Below are positions 1-11,055 of a stretch of DNA of 64,000 nucleotides, piece by piece. Each line of letters starts with the position of its first letter. The first letter of the stretch is position 1. The notes under the pieces are model-generated. The model made no database searches and was not told the origin of the DNA. It was given only the letters and a program-made list of their open reading frames with translations. The translations under genes and the position numbers were made by a program. Origin of the DNA: Neonectria sp. B-13 (taxonomy: Eukaryota > Ascomycota > Sordariomycetes > Hypocreales > Nectriaceae). Where the stretch lies: contig NOKP01000001.1 of NCBI GenBank assembly GCA_002682825.1, forward strand, positions 3,785,296 to 3,849,295. Direction: 5' to 3'.

Positions 1-2704
1 ATCTTCCCAATCTAGACGCCATTCCTGTTATCGATGTCCCTTACGTACCTCACATCTGATGGCCAACCACAAACCCAGTTTCCTGGGTAAGCAAGGGGTC
101 TGGCAACCATCTCGGGGCAAAGGAGAAACGTTCTTTTTTTCCCTTTTTCTTCCTTCGGCGGTATGTGTGAGGTCGATGAGGCTCTTCCATTGCCAAGGGC
201 CAAATGATATCACGGGACGTCAGGATGAATGACGTGGAGTACATATGTATGGCGGGGAAACGAATGAACACGCCGGGGCGTCGACAAGGGCGTACCCCAT
301 GTAGGACTCATGCAGGACAAGAGTCCGGGGCGCGTCAGCGTCAATCGATGCGAGAGCGGTATTCGCACACCGTGTGGATTTTCAAGCGCGCAGACGAGAA
401 TGAGAAATCGACGTGACATGCTGGAAGTCAGGCAGTATTGCGTGTAGGTGCACAGCAAATCGTATCCGACCTTCGGATGCAGGTTCCATCATCCGGTATC
501 GCTCATCTCTGGCAAGTGGTTCTCGTCATCTGGGTTGGTGTAAAGATGCAACCATGTGTTATGTATATCACACTTCCCCTGCGAAATCCAGCCTCTCACA
601 TGCGTGGCCGATACCGTCAACGCTTCTTTGGGACCACCGAACTTCGGGCCCAACCCATTGTGCAATGCCCGTGTATCTGCAGCGGTAGAAATGTGATGGC
701 AAAGCAAGGCGGCTGCTTGGGCCGGTCAGCGCCAATGGGTTGGGCATCTGGAATGGACCGAGCAGACGACGATGTCGCAACCTGAAACTCGATGCATGTG
801 TCTAGGACAGTCAGCAACGACGGAGAGATGCCGGAGGGCATCGTCTGCAGTCTTGGTTGGTTGCTATACTTGATCCCGACACAGCCGGTTAATCAGCCAG
901 TCTTCTCTGCATGCGAAAGATAGAAGGATACGGTAGATGACAGTGCGTGATTCCTCGGATTCGTTGATAAGCCGGATGGTGTCGAGCCGGCCTATGAAAT
1001 CCGATGGGAATGACCAACGTTGACATTCTCAATGGCGTAAATGGGTCCTAGATACTACCTACAGCCGTCCAGATATCCTCTGGGGGTGCCGGCTGACGAT
1101 CCTCTGATAAGCACCTGTCAGACGTTGAAACAAACCCTCTATCGAACATCACCGATTGGCATTTGCGGGGAAGATTGGCCGGCCATGTGCTGTGCCGTGA
1201 CTTGTCAACGGCATCGTGCTCCCAGAGGGAAAGATGAGATACGAAATGCGTACGCACATGTCACGATGTGTGTCAGAGCAAAGACACACGCATACTACGG
1301 GTCCGAGGGTTCCTGATTCCCCAGCGGCGGGTTGGGTGAGACCTGGCCCTGCATCCAGCTTTGTTCCAGTTCGTCCGGCGATTGCGTCACGCAGCGACCG
1401 ATCGACAGACCAGAACAACTTTGTGCGACGTGAGGTTGCCTGCGCTGGCGAACCGCCATCTCGGCATCCGTCGGTTCATCCGGCGTAGGGCAGAGCGGAT
1501 GGTTTCCGGCCATCTTGTCCTATTTCCTCAGCTGTAGGTAGATCGGACTAGCTTCGAGATATCACCACGCTCCGCCTTCGGAGTTTGGGCGGGCTAGGGA
1601 GGGCTGAGGGCTGAGGTCAGCAGGGTCTCAGTTCAGCAGCATCACGGCAAGTGAGGCGAGCAATCGTCAACCACCGGATGACCTTCCAGAGGGCATAGAA
1701 GGTTTCTAGATGCATGTGTGGCGGCGTCTGGGGGGTTTCAAATGCAACGGATCAGCCGAGAGAGAGGCGCTAGAAGAGGCCACGGATGCCGAGTTTGGGT
1801 GAGTGGGAGAGCAAAAGGGAAGGATTGGTCGTTGACAACATCGACGGTATCAAATGGGGGTGTGCGGCGAAGTCAAGCAGAGAAAAGGAAGGGCATTGAG
1901 ACATGCTCATTTGTCTATCGTCTCCAGCAACTCCTCTTTGAGAAAGCAACGACGCCAACAACACGCCTCAACCACACAGTGTGCAAAGCCGTCCAGCAAC
2001 GACGTCCTACATTAGGTAGCTTGCAGCAGCAGCTCTTCACTTCCAAGGAACAGGGCATGGTGGGAGGGTGTGAGACCCCGAGGAAACACAAAAGAATGCC
2101 CATGAATGAGGCTGAAAGCTCGCCTGTAATTGGCAACGCGCCAACGCATCCCGTAGCGCCTTCATGTGCAACAGAGCTCTCGACCTACTTAGGCCCCCTT
2201 CTCCAAGGTCCCCAAAGCACAACCACTGCTGCATCGCCATCACACACCCCCCCACGCCTCCGGTGCGGAGGAATTGGATACGAATTTCATTGACACATCC
2301 CACGCGGGTGCCCGGGCTACGGCTGTTGCGTGTGCTTCGTGCTCTGGACGCTGTGCTTCAGGTAGCAAGCTGTAGGTAATAATTATATGTATGCTCGCCC
2401 TCCCTCTCCCCCGCACCAGGACCCTCGCTCTTTCTCTCCCATATTTATTGCAGACGGCGCGAAGCACATGTAACACACCAACCTATCTTACAGAGTCCTT
2501 CTTCCTTCTTTGTGCGTCTCTCGAGTTTGACGGACAACTTCGTCTCTCCCACTTAGACACTCCGTCTCAGTTTCAACCAACCCCGCTCCAAGACCGCCAT
2601 CTCCAAGCAACCACCTCAGTCCGTACGTGAGTCGGCAGCCATCCAGCCATCAAGACTCACTCTCCTCCACCACCAACTCCAGCTCCAATCTACCCGTCGT
2701 CGCA
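1..2704. other. Intergenic, no gene supported
   Basis: I see no convincing gene here. The open frames on both strands are short, overlap each other and mostly lack an ATG. The longest, on the + strand at about 1718-2293, begins at GTG and reads as low-complexity sequence. From about 2390 to 2620 the + strand becomes pyrimidine-rich, which is common in fungal promoter and 5' leader DNA and fits a transcript leading into the gene starting at 2705. Confidence 0.5.
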
Positions 2705-3298
2705 ATGAACCACCGTCACGACGCCCACACGCCCCTCGCCTCCCACACCAAGGCTCGTCACCCGCAGTACAACTCGGACAACGTGTCCGCCGCCGAACAC
2801 GGCCAGGCTGCTGCCGAGCAACAACATCTGGTTCTCCGACCCGCGGGACCGACAATCGCCACGCAGGCCCCCGACGCCGAGGATCCCATCGACGTCGGCT
2901 GGGACGTAATCGGCTCCGAACCCTCCGCCCCGACCGCCTCGTCCGCCTCCGCTTCCGCCTCCGCCTCCGCCTCCAATGCGGGTCAGGCCCGGAACTCCGC
3001 CTCCACCTCCGGCGCCGCTAACGCCGGCGCCGCCTTGACTTCCACGTCGCTGCAGGCCTTGCAACTCACCGCCTCCAACAAGCGTCTTCACGATGACATA
3101 CACAACCGCAGCTCCATCAACGAGCGCATCTGGAACCGCCAGCACGGTCATAGCACCATCGTTACTTTCCCTTACACATCCTCCAACACCTCCATCGAGC
3201 TCGGCGAGCCCTTCGGCCCGTTCTGCGTCGACGGCCCGGAATCCAGCATGTTTGGCATCGGCGCCTGGGCCGACACTGCGCAACCCCCAATGCTGTAG
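2705..3298 (+). CDS. Hypothetical Ala/Ser-rich protein
   Basis: This single-exon frame encodes 197 residues from an ATG with a purine at -3. I do not recognise the family. The N-terminal part is rich in His, Gln and Ala. The middle (about residues 75-125) is an Ala/Ser low-complexity tract. The last 70 residues look more ordered, with an Asn/His/Arg-rich segment and a hydrophobic stretch containing TIVTFPY. There is no signal peptide or membrane segment. Support for a real gene is C/G-biased third codon positions, a pyrimidine-rich leader upstream and a T-rich tract after the TAG that looks like a fungal 3' end. The frame is open upstream to 2627, but only through a GTG that sits inside a donor-like GTACGTGAGT, so a spliced leader is possible. 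The low-complexity tract could equally be chance open sequence. Confidence 0.45.
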   Translation: MNHRHDAHTPLASHTKARHPQYNSDNVSAAEHGQAAAEQQHLVLRPAGPTIATQAPDAEDPIDVGWDVIGSEPSAPTASSASASASASASNAGQARNSASTSGAANAGAALTSTSLQALQLTASNKRLHDDIHNRSSINERIWNRQHGHSTIVTFPYTSSNTSIELGEPFGPFCVDGPESSMFGIGAWADTAQPPML

Positions 3299-4579
3299 GT
3301 GCCTACTGCAGGGTGTCTGTCGACTATTCCTCTTCTTTTCTTTTCACTTCTTTTCTTTTCATTTCATTTTCGGGGTTTGCTACAAGGTTTTGTTTTATCC
3401 AGGACGGGGAGTTTAGGTGTGTTATTTAAGTGATGTTTCCTTGTTCTGGATTTATACCATCGCTCGATTAGCATCGACGTCGCATCTGGCCTCCGGCACA
3501 TGCTTTGGACTTTGGGTATTGTACGATAGAAAACGGCTATGTGGATGGTGCCAGTACCATCCGGGATGAAACGTCGCTATGCAAGGGATTCCAAAATGAA
3601 GTTTGTCAATAAAATACACCACCACCACCACCACCACCACAGCCATAATGCATCTCCATCCCAATCCCACAGCCACTCATTGGCATTCCGCCGCGCATGA
3701 ACACGCGGCTTGACGTCAGAAACGATCGACACACCACATCTCCACCCTGCCCAAAGAATTCGTTGCATGCCGGCTGAGATCAGATCATCAGACAGATAGA
3801 TCTCCCAGGCGCGCGACCGCCCGATCTTGCATGTTTCGCTTGGGGTTGGGAGGGATCTCTCCTGCCGACGTTGCCGTGCATGCCCACGTTTTTCTCTGTA
3901 CCTGCTGGTCCGATATCCGCTTTTCGCTTTCTCGGAGACGACCCCGACGCGTGTCGTTTGGCACCGACGATGACAACGACCGCGGAGCCTTTCATGGTCC
4001 CCCATGTCGACGGCCCGGGACTGACAGCGGTCGGTCGGCGGTTGGCGAAAGCGACAATTAGCGACGGTAATGTGGCCGGAGATCGGCGTGTAACGTCTTG
4101 ATTGATTTCTTGATTTGGCGTCTGACAACTGACGTCAAATGCTCAACGTCAAACGTCCAACTGGAGCGACGAAATGGCTTCCCCACAAGTCAAGGATGAA
4201 TCGCTGTGGCCACGAGGAACAAGCGCCAATGCACATCGATACGAGGGCCAATGCACGTCAACACGAGGCAAAGCAGCCAGCCGTCAGAGCACGAGCCATG
4301 CGGCCCAACATGGGACGAACGCCCCTTAAATCAATACACAGACAACGTCACATATGAGGAGCTTTGAGTGAAAACCGTAATGGCTCTAATTGTTTAAATA
4401 CTGGCGCTCGAGACACGCAGAGAAGCCGTGCGACTCTCCTCCGGTTTATCCTCCTTGCCATAGACGCCTCCCGGGGGTAACCGAAAAAAACAAGAGGCCA
4501 TTAAATGTGTACACCGAAACCAAGAAACTCATCAATCCTCCACGCGTTCGCTCAACACATACTCATGATACCCGTAAAT
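3299..4579. other. Intergenic with T-rich 3' tract and CAC repeat
   Basis: The first 120 bases are T-rich (repeated CTTTT) and look like the 3' untranslated end of the upstream gene. A perfect CAC microsatellite lies at 3617-3640. The remainder has only short overlapping frames on both strands and no gene I can support. Confidence 0.5.
3617..3640. repeat. (CAC)8 microsatellite
   Basis: Eight perfect tandem copies of CAC lie in the intergenic region. On the minus strand this reads as GTG/Val codons and generates a spurious poly-Val or poly-Trp frame. Confidence 0.95.
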
Positions 4580-5398
4580 TTAGTTGAGGTACACCATGGC
4601 CATGACGGCACCGGCGATCAGAGCAATAGAAGAGGAGATGCGGGCAGCACCGCTGTCGGGGACAGTGGTGGCGGCGGTGGTCTCAGCAGCAGTGGAGGTG
4701 GAGTCTGTCATCAACGTGTTAGCATGAGTGATTCACAACGGGAAAAAGAGGTGTGACGAACCCTCGGTAGCGGTGGAGGAAGAATCCTCGGTGGAAGAGG
4801 CCGCAGAGCTGACGGGAGTGGTGTTGTTGCGGCTGGGGGTGGAAACGGCCTTGGTCAGGGTGGTAGCCTTCTCGGTGGTGGAGACAGCCTTGGAGGTGGA
4901 GGAGGTGGCCTTCTCGGTGGTGGAAGTAGCCTCCTCAGTGGTGGAAGTAGCCTTCTCAGTGGTAGAGGTGGCAGCCTTGGTGGTGGAAACAGCGGTGGAG
5001 CTGGTCTCGGTGGTGGCAACGGCGTCGCCCTCATAGGAGAACTGGTCGCTGTAGTTGTACTCGCCGGAGTCGTTGTCGGTGATCTTGAAGTTGTACTTGT
5101 CGGTGGGAAGATCAGTGGGAGTGAAGGTGAAAGAACCACCCTCAGCGGAAGCTTAGGAATGTTAGTGGGCAACATTTAACACGGGTCTTGGTTGCGACAT
5201 ACCGGTCAGGGTCTTGTAGTCCTTCAGGTCCTTGGAGTCTCCGTTCTGGAGAACAATGGTGCAGCCATCAGCACAGCCATCGAAGGAGATGGTGAAGGGC
5301 GAGCCCTCGACAACATCGAAAGCCGTGTTGGTGAAGTGAGGCTGGACGGCCAGGACGGCGGTGGCCAGAGCGGCGAGGGTAGCGATGGAGTACTGCAT
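4580..5398 (-). CDS. Kre9/KNH-like Ser/Thr-rich GPI-anchored wall protein
   Basis: Three exons (5398-5203, 5151-4762, 4704-4580) join in frame to 236 residues. Introns are 51 and 57 nt with donors GTATGT and GTTCGT; intron 2 has a GCTAAC branch-like site. Residues 1-18 are a signal peptide. Residues about 20-105 form an Ig-like Kre9/KNH domain (pattern with FDVVEGSPFTISFDG and a Cys pair in GCADGC). Then follows a Ser/Thr/Ala region with near-repeats of the type STTEKAT, suited to O-mannosylation. The end has small residues (PDSGAA) followed by 18 hydrophobic residues stopping at Asn, a classic GPI attachment signal. The protein should be secreted and tethered to the plasma membrane or wall. 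The Kre9 family is linked to beta-1,6-glucan assembly in yeast, but in moulds such proteins are structural or of unknown role. Confidence 0.85.
4850..4990 (-). repeat. Intragenic degenerate repeat encoding Ser/Thr stalk
   Basis: Within exon 2 of the GPI protein, units of about 21-24 nt built on GTGGTGGAAGTAGCC (plus-strand sense) recur with small changes and encode repeated Thr-Thr-Glu-Lys/Glu-Ala-Thr-Ser. This forms a spacer between the globular domain and the anchor. Such repeats often vary in length between strains. Confidence 0.7.
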
Positions 5399-5767
5399 TT
5401 TGAATGTAAGGGGGAATCGGTGATTCGATTTAAAGAGTGACTGGTAATTACTGCACGCCGTGTGTTAGTTGAGAGTACCAGGGAGAGCCGTCGTGAATCC
5501 GCAGGAGACGCGCGTGGTATTGTTGTGATGAAGTTGGGGCACGCAGGTAGCGTGTGAGGTGCGAGACATCAAGCGCGTGGAAACTTGAAGGCTGTCGACA
5601 GCTGGCAGGCGCTGCCGGGGCAGCTGCCAACATAACGGCGGACAAGAAACCCAAAGCCCCAATTGGCACCGACGACGAGCTCGCAGAGCACAGCAGGTTA
5701 CGAGCAGCCGGGTGGGTATGTGCAAGTGTGTGAGGTGGTGAATGAAAAGAGGCGGGTTCGGAGAATT

Positions 5768-5787
5768 CGATATCGATATCGATATTG
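5768..5787. repeat. Short GATATC palindromic repeat
   Basis: CGATAT-type units repeat about three times, giving overlapping GATA/TATC motifs on both strands, roughly 370 bases upstream of the GPI protein start. It might be a GATA-factor site cluster or only a simple repeat. Confidence 0.5.
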
Positions 5788-6975
5788 ATGTTTTGGGTGT
5801 CCGTTCTGGGTTGGAGGTAGGTAGACTTACAATAAGTAGGAACAACGGGGTGGTGAGTTGACAAGACGTTGGTGAAGAGGGAGGGAACAAACGAAGGTGG
5901 AGGGCAGGAGGAAGGGTATTAAAAGGGAGAAGGGAGAAGGGAGCGCGGGACGATATTGTGAGTGATGGAGCAACTCGGGAGGATTTGGTGCTGCCCCAGA
6001 TTGCGATGTACCTCCTAGGCAGAGCGAAAACTACCTCGCTGCGTCCTTTGGCTACCACCTTACATGGGACAACTGATAGAGTGAGGGACGTACCTTTGTC
6101 CGGGCGAAGGTACATGGCACAGGCAAACAAGGGGAGGTGTCTCGATATCCATCCAACTTGGCCCTTGACCCTTTTCTTCCTCCTTGGCAAGTTTGCCCGC
6201 CTCATCATCACACATTCCACCTCCCACCTCCCACCTCCCACACGCCCGCCCTTCCCTTCTTCTCGCTGCTGCCCGGTGACCTCGACCCGCCAAACGCGTG
6301 CCACGGCCCCCGAGACTCAACGGACCATGGACGATGCAGACCCTGGCATGGGGAAATTTGACCAAGCCCCGTTGGAGCATGCCAGCGCTACTCGAAAGCC
6401 ACCCAGCGTCCGTCATCCATGTCCGGCGGCCATGCACACACGCACATACGCTTCTGGGCCGCCGTCCCAGTCCCTGTCTCACGCAGAAAACTTACCCGGA
6501 CGGCCCACTCAACCAAAGGCCTGTGGCCTGTCTCTGGCCTGTGCCTGGCGACAAAACTGGGCCCGTCCGAGCCCCGTGAGCCATCTGACTGGCCCAATGC
6601 GCTGTGGGATGAAATGCATCAAGAGGCAAAATTGTCTTCTGGGGCTGTCCCGCTAGCCCACTGGGGGTCTGGCCTAGCCTAGCCCCGTCTGAGCTCCATG
6701 GTTGGTCCATGCTAAAGTGCATCTTCAGGAGGCGCTCGAGGTACCTCCTGGACCTTCAACCTACTTACCCACGACGTGTGACCGACGGCCGGCAGGATCA
6801 GACAGACAGAGCACGAAACTGCAGTGGACAGCCGGGAAGTCGGCCAGCCTTATTGCCCTCGGCCAACGGGCTGCAGCCCCCCGGAGCAGCACGGTGGCCC
6901 TGCCCTGACCTGGGTTGCCCTACCTCAAATCCTGCCCACTTGTTGGCTGTGCCGTACTCCGTGCCATCCGCCATG

Positions 6976-7000
6976 GCATCGCATCGCATCGCATCGCATC
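6976..7000. repeat. (GCATC)5 pentanucleotide repeat
   Basis: Five perfect tandem copies of GCATC lie in intergenic DNA. A related GCATC/TCATC run occurs near 46185-46215. Confidence 0.9.
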
Positions 7001-7892
7001 CGACTTTCACTTCCACTTTCACTCTCTCACTCTCACTCCAAGCTCCTGGGACGGACTCATTCCAGATTCTACAAACCAAACCCTCGCGGCTGCGACTAGT
7101 TTCGGATTAAAATACCTTCTTTCCTGAAGGGGGGGCCGCGAATGGCGCCTTGAAGCCAATTGCTTGGGCCATTGTCCAGTGTCCCGTTCATTGTTGCTAT
7201 GTACTTGTGCCTGGTGCCAGTTCGGCACTAAGCTCTGCAGTAAGATTAGTTCCCCCCAAGCGGTCTGGACGCTGCCACTATTGGCGTAGGGCCGCCCCTC
7301 CGGAACCCACAGCCCATCCCGATTGGGACAGGTCTTTTGATTGAATGGACAGCTAACTTGGTTGCCGGCACTGCTGGCTTCGTCCTTTTTCTGGGCCACT
7401 TCCCTGGGCAATTAACGGGTATGGTATTAGTTGTGTGCCACGTACGATAGTAGGGAGCTAAGTACATAGGATCTACTATGCACGTAGAATTGCCTGCTCA
7501 CTCCGCAGCTGATTTCCTTGTGGTTGCTCTGACCAGCAGTGCTGATTGCCCCCGAACTGCCAGCCCGCCTTTGCTCTTTGCTACTGGTGAGCCACGCTTC
7601 AGCCCGGCGTTCGCTAAGGTGGCCGGCCCTACGCAGGGCCCTTGGTTAGGGACGGTGGCGTCGTGGCGGGATTGGCTTTGATCCTCTGCTGGGCTGAACG
7701 ATCCCTTGCGCCTCGATTGTAAGTGTGTGCATCTACATACCTCGCACATCCAGCATTGAGTTGACTGGATCATCAGCCATTGTCCGCCGCAAACAGCTCA
7801 CACAGACTAGTTGGCTCCGCCGCGTGCAACGCCTTCGCATACGCCAGGCAGCCGCAGGATGGCCCACCGATGGGATAGCATCATGGCACTCG

Positions 7893-7927
7893 GCACGCAG
7901 CACGCAGCACGCAGCACGCAGCACGCC
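7893..7927. repeat. Heptamer tandem array GCACGCA
   Basis: Four perfect copies of GCACGCA are followed by a fifth with one change (GCACGCC). The array lies in DNA without a supported gene. Confidence 0.9.
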
Positions 7928-9604
7928 GGTGGTGGTACACGACCCGGGGCTCGGTTGGGATCGGTTCCATGCGATCGACCCAGATGGATGCCAGCGAGAA
8001 GAGCTACTGGTACAGGCCTTGATGAGAGGCCCCCTTCAAACCTCCACTGTTTAGTTCATCAAGTCCTCGAACCGAATTCCAACCCCGGGCTGGCAACTGA
8101 CATGCTATGTGCTGCAGTGACTCCATGCCACTTATACTCCCCCGGCCTCGCTCGTCCTTGATCCAATCCCAATCCTCCGAGGATGGGGAAAGCCTGGTCA
8201 CACCGAATCGACCCAGAACCTCTACTGCCTGCGGATGGATGTACATACCCACGGAAGATGGAGAACGCATTAGGCAAACCCGCAAACCCTTTATCACCGG
8301 CCTCCACCTGCTCCCCCCCGCCTGTGTACCAGAGGAGCCAACTCCATTCGTCGCTCTCTCTCTCGAGACGGGCAACGGTGCGCGTCGGCAGTTCTCTCAG
8401 CTGGCTGGCTGGCTGCGTAATCCCTGGCTGCTAATGCCTCACTAAGGCAGAGAGAGAGAGTGGTCTGGACTATCGCCGAGGAGGGCATACGTGTTTCCCT
8501 AGAGCCAAAAGATGCAGCACGTAACCCGCATGCCATAAGCGGGCATCGTGTTCGCCGTGGTGTCCTGCCCGGGGAAGAACCTAACTATTGAATTGAAAGA
8601 GAAAAAAACCGTCGTCATCGCCAATAGTTGCCGTTGCAACCCACCCACAAACACTTCGGGGGCGCGCACCGCGTGGATAGCACACATACTGACGATACCT
8701 ACTTGCCTACCTACCCACCCACCATGGTTCACAGTCTTACACCGCACACCATCTTCCCCGCGCCACGCCACGCCATTCACTGGCTGAGCAACCCACCTAG
8801 AGCGGCTGTTGCCATCGCATCAGCGAATCCAGACTCTTCTTCCTTTTCCTCTCGTTGGTTTTCTTTGCTTGCTCGAACCGTGGAAGTTTTCGTTGTCAAG
8901 TCAGCCAGACACGTCTCTGCCTCATCGTCCTCTTCTTTCGCCCAGACCCCCTCATAGTGAGACACTCGGTCGAGCCTAGGCACGTCCTGAACTCACATGA
9001 GCAAGCCAGTGCGCACATCCATATGACGATGATGAGATCTTGGAAGCAAAAACCTGCCGCCGGGCCAAGGCTATCTCGGCGCAGCACGAGCCACACGGCC
9101 CCTTCAAGGGCCCCCCCGGCCGGTGCTTTCCTGCTTGGGCAGGCAGGGGAGGCCAGGGCAGAAGGATCCTTGAAGATTGGGAGTGGCCGCCGGGGAGAGC
9201 AATAAAGAAGAAATAAGTTGGGACGAAGGCAGGTGGAGGTGGTGCTATTGCAATTCTCAATGATGAATTCATTGGTGAGCTTACGGACGATGCAGTGCGA
9301 AGTATACAGACGTCTCAATTAAGGCAGCGAGCGTCCAAGTGTGTCATCTACGAATACATGGCCCATCGAGTTAAGGTTGGCAACCCGGCGGATGGCGTCC
9401 CCCTCCATCGCCCACACTGGCACACACCTTTGGGTTCCAATACGAGAAAGAAACTCTAGATGGGTGTATGGATGCCACGGAAAGCTTCTATTTCTAGGCC
9501 CCATCCCTTTGCAGCGCCCTTTCTTCTGCCCCCCTCCAAGTTCATCCAAGTTTGGGCTTTTGCCTTTTCCCTCGAGGAAAAAACCAAGGCCCGACGTTGC
9601 ATCA

Positions 9605-9621
9605 GGTAGGTAGGTAGGTAG
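9605..9621. repeat. (GGTA)n microsatellite
   Basis: About four tandem GGTA units lie in intergenic DNA, about 50 bases before a pyrimidine-rich tract at 9660-9708. Confidence 0.85.
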
Positions 9622-11055
9622 ATCTACTGCCTAGTACGTGCGAAGTAGATTGGCGTCCTCCTTTCCTTTACCCGCTCTCTCTCTCCCTCTCTCTCTCGCT
9701 CGCTCGCCAACAGCACAGCACATGAGTACTGCTACTAATGTACATGCACACACCCCCGGCTTTCCTTCTTTCTTTCTTTCTTTTTCATCTCCCACAGCCC
9801 CGCCCTGGCACGCGGGCACGCGCCCAGTACCACACACACACACCCTTGCCCGCCATCCGCCGTGGAATGACGGCGCCTCGGCGTTGACAAGGCCAGGGCC
9901 CGATCCAGGAGTGCCACAGGGCGCCAAGGGGAACAAACAGGAAGCGGAGTGGCGGAAGCCAGCAGCCAACAGCCGTCACCAAGAACCGTGGTCCCCTTGA
10001 TCTGTCTCATCTCCCATCAACCCCGTCAAGGCAGGCGGCTTATTAGACTCATCCATTTTCCATATTGTCGCCCGCCTAGTGAGTCTCCGGGATGGCCAAG
10101 ATCTTCACTTACTTCCCCCTCAATCTCCAGAAGGGACCCGCGAACAGCCTCCGGTTTCTCCTTTCAACGCCTCCGCGTCAGAGCTTCCAGAGGAGAAGCC
10201 ACCGCGAACGGCGAGCTGCCTGAGCTACCTGCCCGTGGCTTCGCCCTGGCGCGTCGCCGGTGCGTCACTGCCGCCGCACCTTGGAAGGCTAGCTCCGCCC
10301 CGGCACATCAAGTCATCAACCAATATTTGACTCATTGGCGCTCTCAGGAAGCTATCCCGAGCAATCATTGCGTATTCTACCTCCCGTCGACGTACATCCA
10401 GCCCAGCTTCTCGCGCCAAACGCTACTCTGCTACTAAATAGTGGTCCAGGATCTTCCGAGCTGGGAATGTTCGCCACCCTGTGGTAGCTTAGGTTGACTG
10501 GCACGCACGTAGCCGTCGATCCATTTCTGTCTCTCTTGAATCTCTTTCAGCCGCGAACACAATGCGCCTTTGTTCCGTCTCCCTTAGCAACCTTCCAATG
10601 GTATTGCCACTAGTGTATCGCTTCCGCCTCCTCGACACTGTAATTAGTCGTTGTAGCTCTGTCGTCGTAGTAGCTCCGCCGGTGCCTATCGTCGTCCACG
10701 TCAGGTACCTTGACTTCACCGGGTTCAGTTACGTGCGCGTTTGACGAATTCTCCTTCAATTAAGCTCTCTGTATATGCCTAGTTTGGTCGCAGCCTGCTG
10801 GTGCACTCGACCATCCTCGGATAAACAAGGAGTGGGTGGGCTTGAGCGCACACAATGTTGCGCGGCCTTTCCCTTTTGTCCGCGGGCCCGGAAGCGCGTG
10901 CTCTTCTGAACCACAATATTAACACCCCGTCGATCCCCATCTCGTTATCGACGGGCCTCTACTCTCCATCCATCATAACACATCTAAGATGACGTCCTTG
11001 GTTCGCCAGGCGCTGTCTTTCCATACGGCATCGCCCAACCCACACAACATCCCAT

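Larger units (their letters stand above)
5399..11055. other. Long intergenic region with simple repeats
   Basis: This 5.6 kb stretch shows no gene I can support. Frames of 100-280 codons at 5465-6304, 9631-10010 and 9949-10437 are low complexity, overlap on both strands and mostly start at non-ATG codons. It contains simple repeats (GATATC at 5766, GCATC at 6976, a GCACGCA heptamer array at 7893, TAGG at 9605, a CT-rich tract at 9677-9708). The part near 5400-5900 is the upstream region of the GPI protein gene. A 60-codon ATG frame at 10562-10744 follows a CAG-ended pyrimidine tract but has no recognisable features. Confidence 0.5.

Noticed and set aside
1718..2293. 191-codon + strand frame
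   Set aside because: Starts at GTG with no ATG context, no domain, and overlaps minus-strand frames of similar size.
5465..6304. 279-codon frame on the minus strand upstream of the GPI protein
   Set aside because: Low-complexity Pro/Ser/Leu composition, overlapping frames on both strands, no domain; it fits promoter or leader DNA.
9949..10437. 162-codon + strand frame
   Set aside because: GTG start, composition like random GC-rich DNA, no domain.
10562..10744. 60-codon ATG frame upstream of UGPase on the other strand
   Set aside because: Short, no signal peptide or domain, and no supporting splice or 3' signals.
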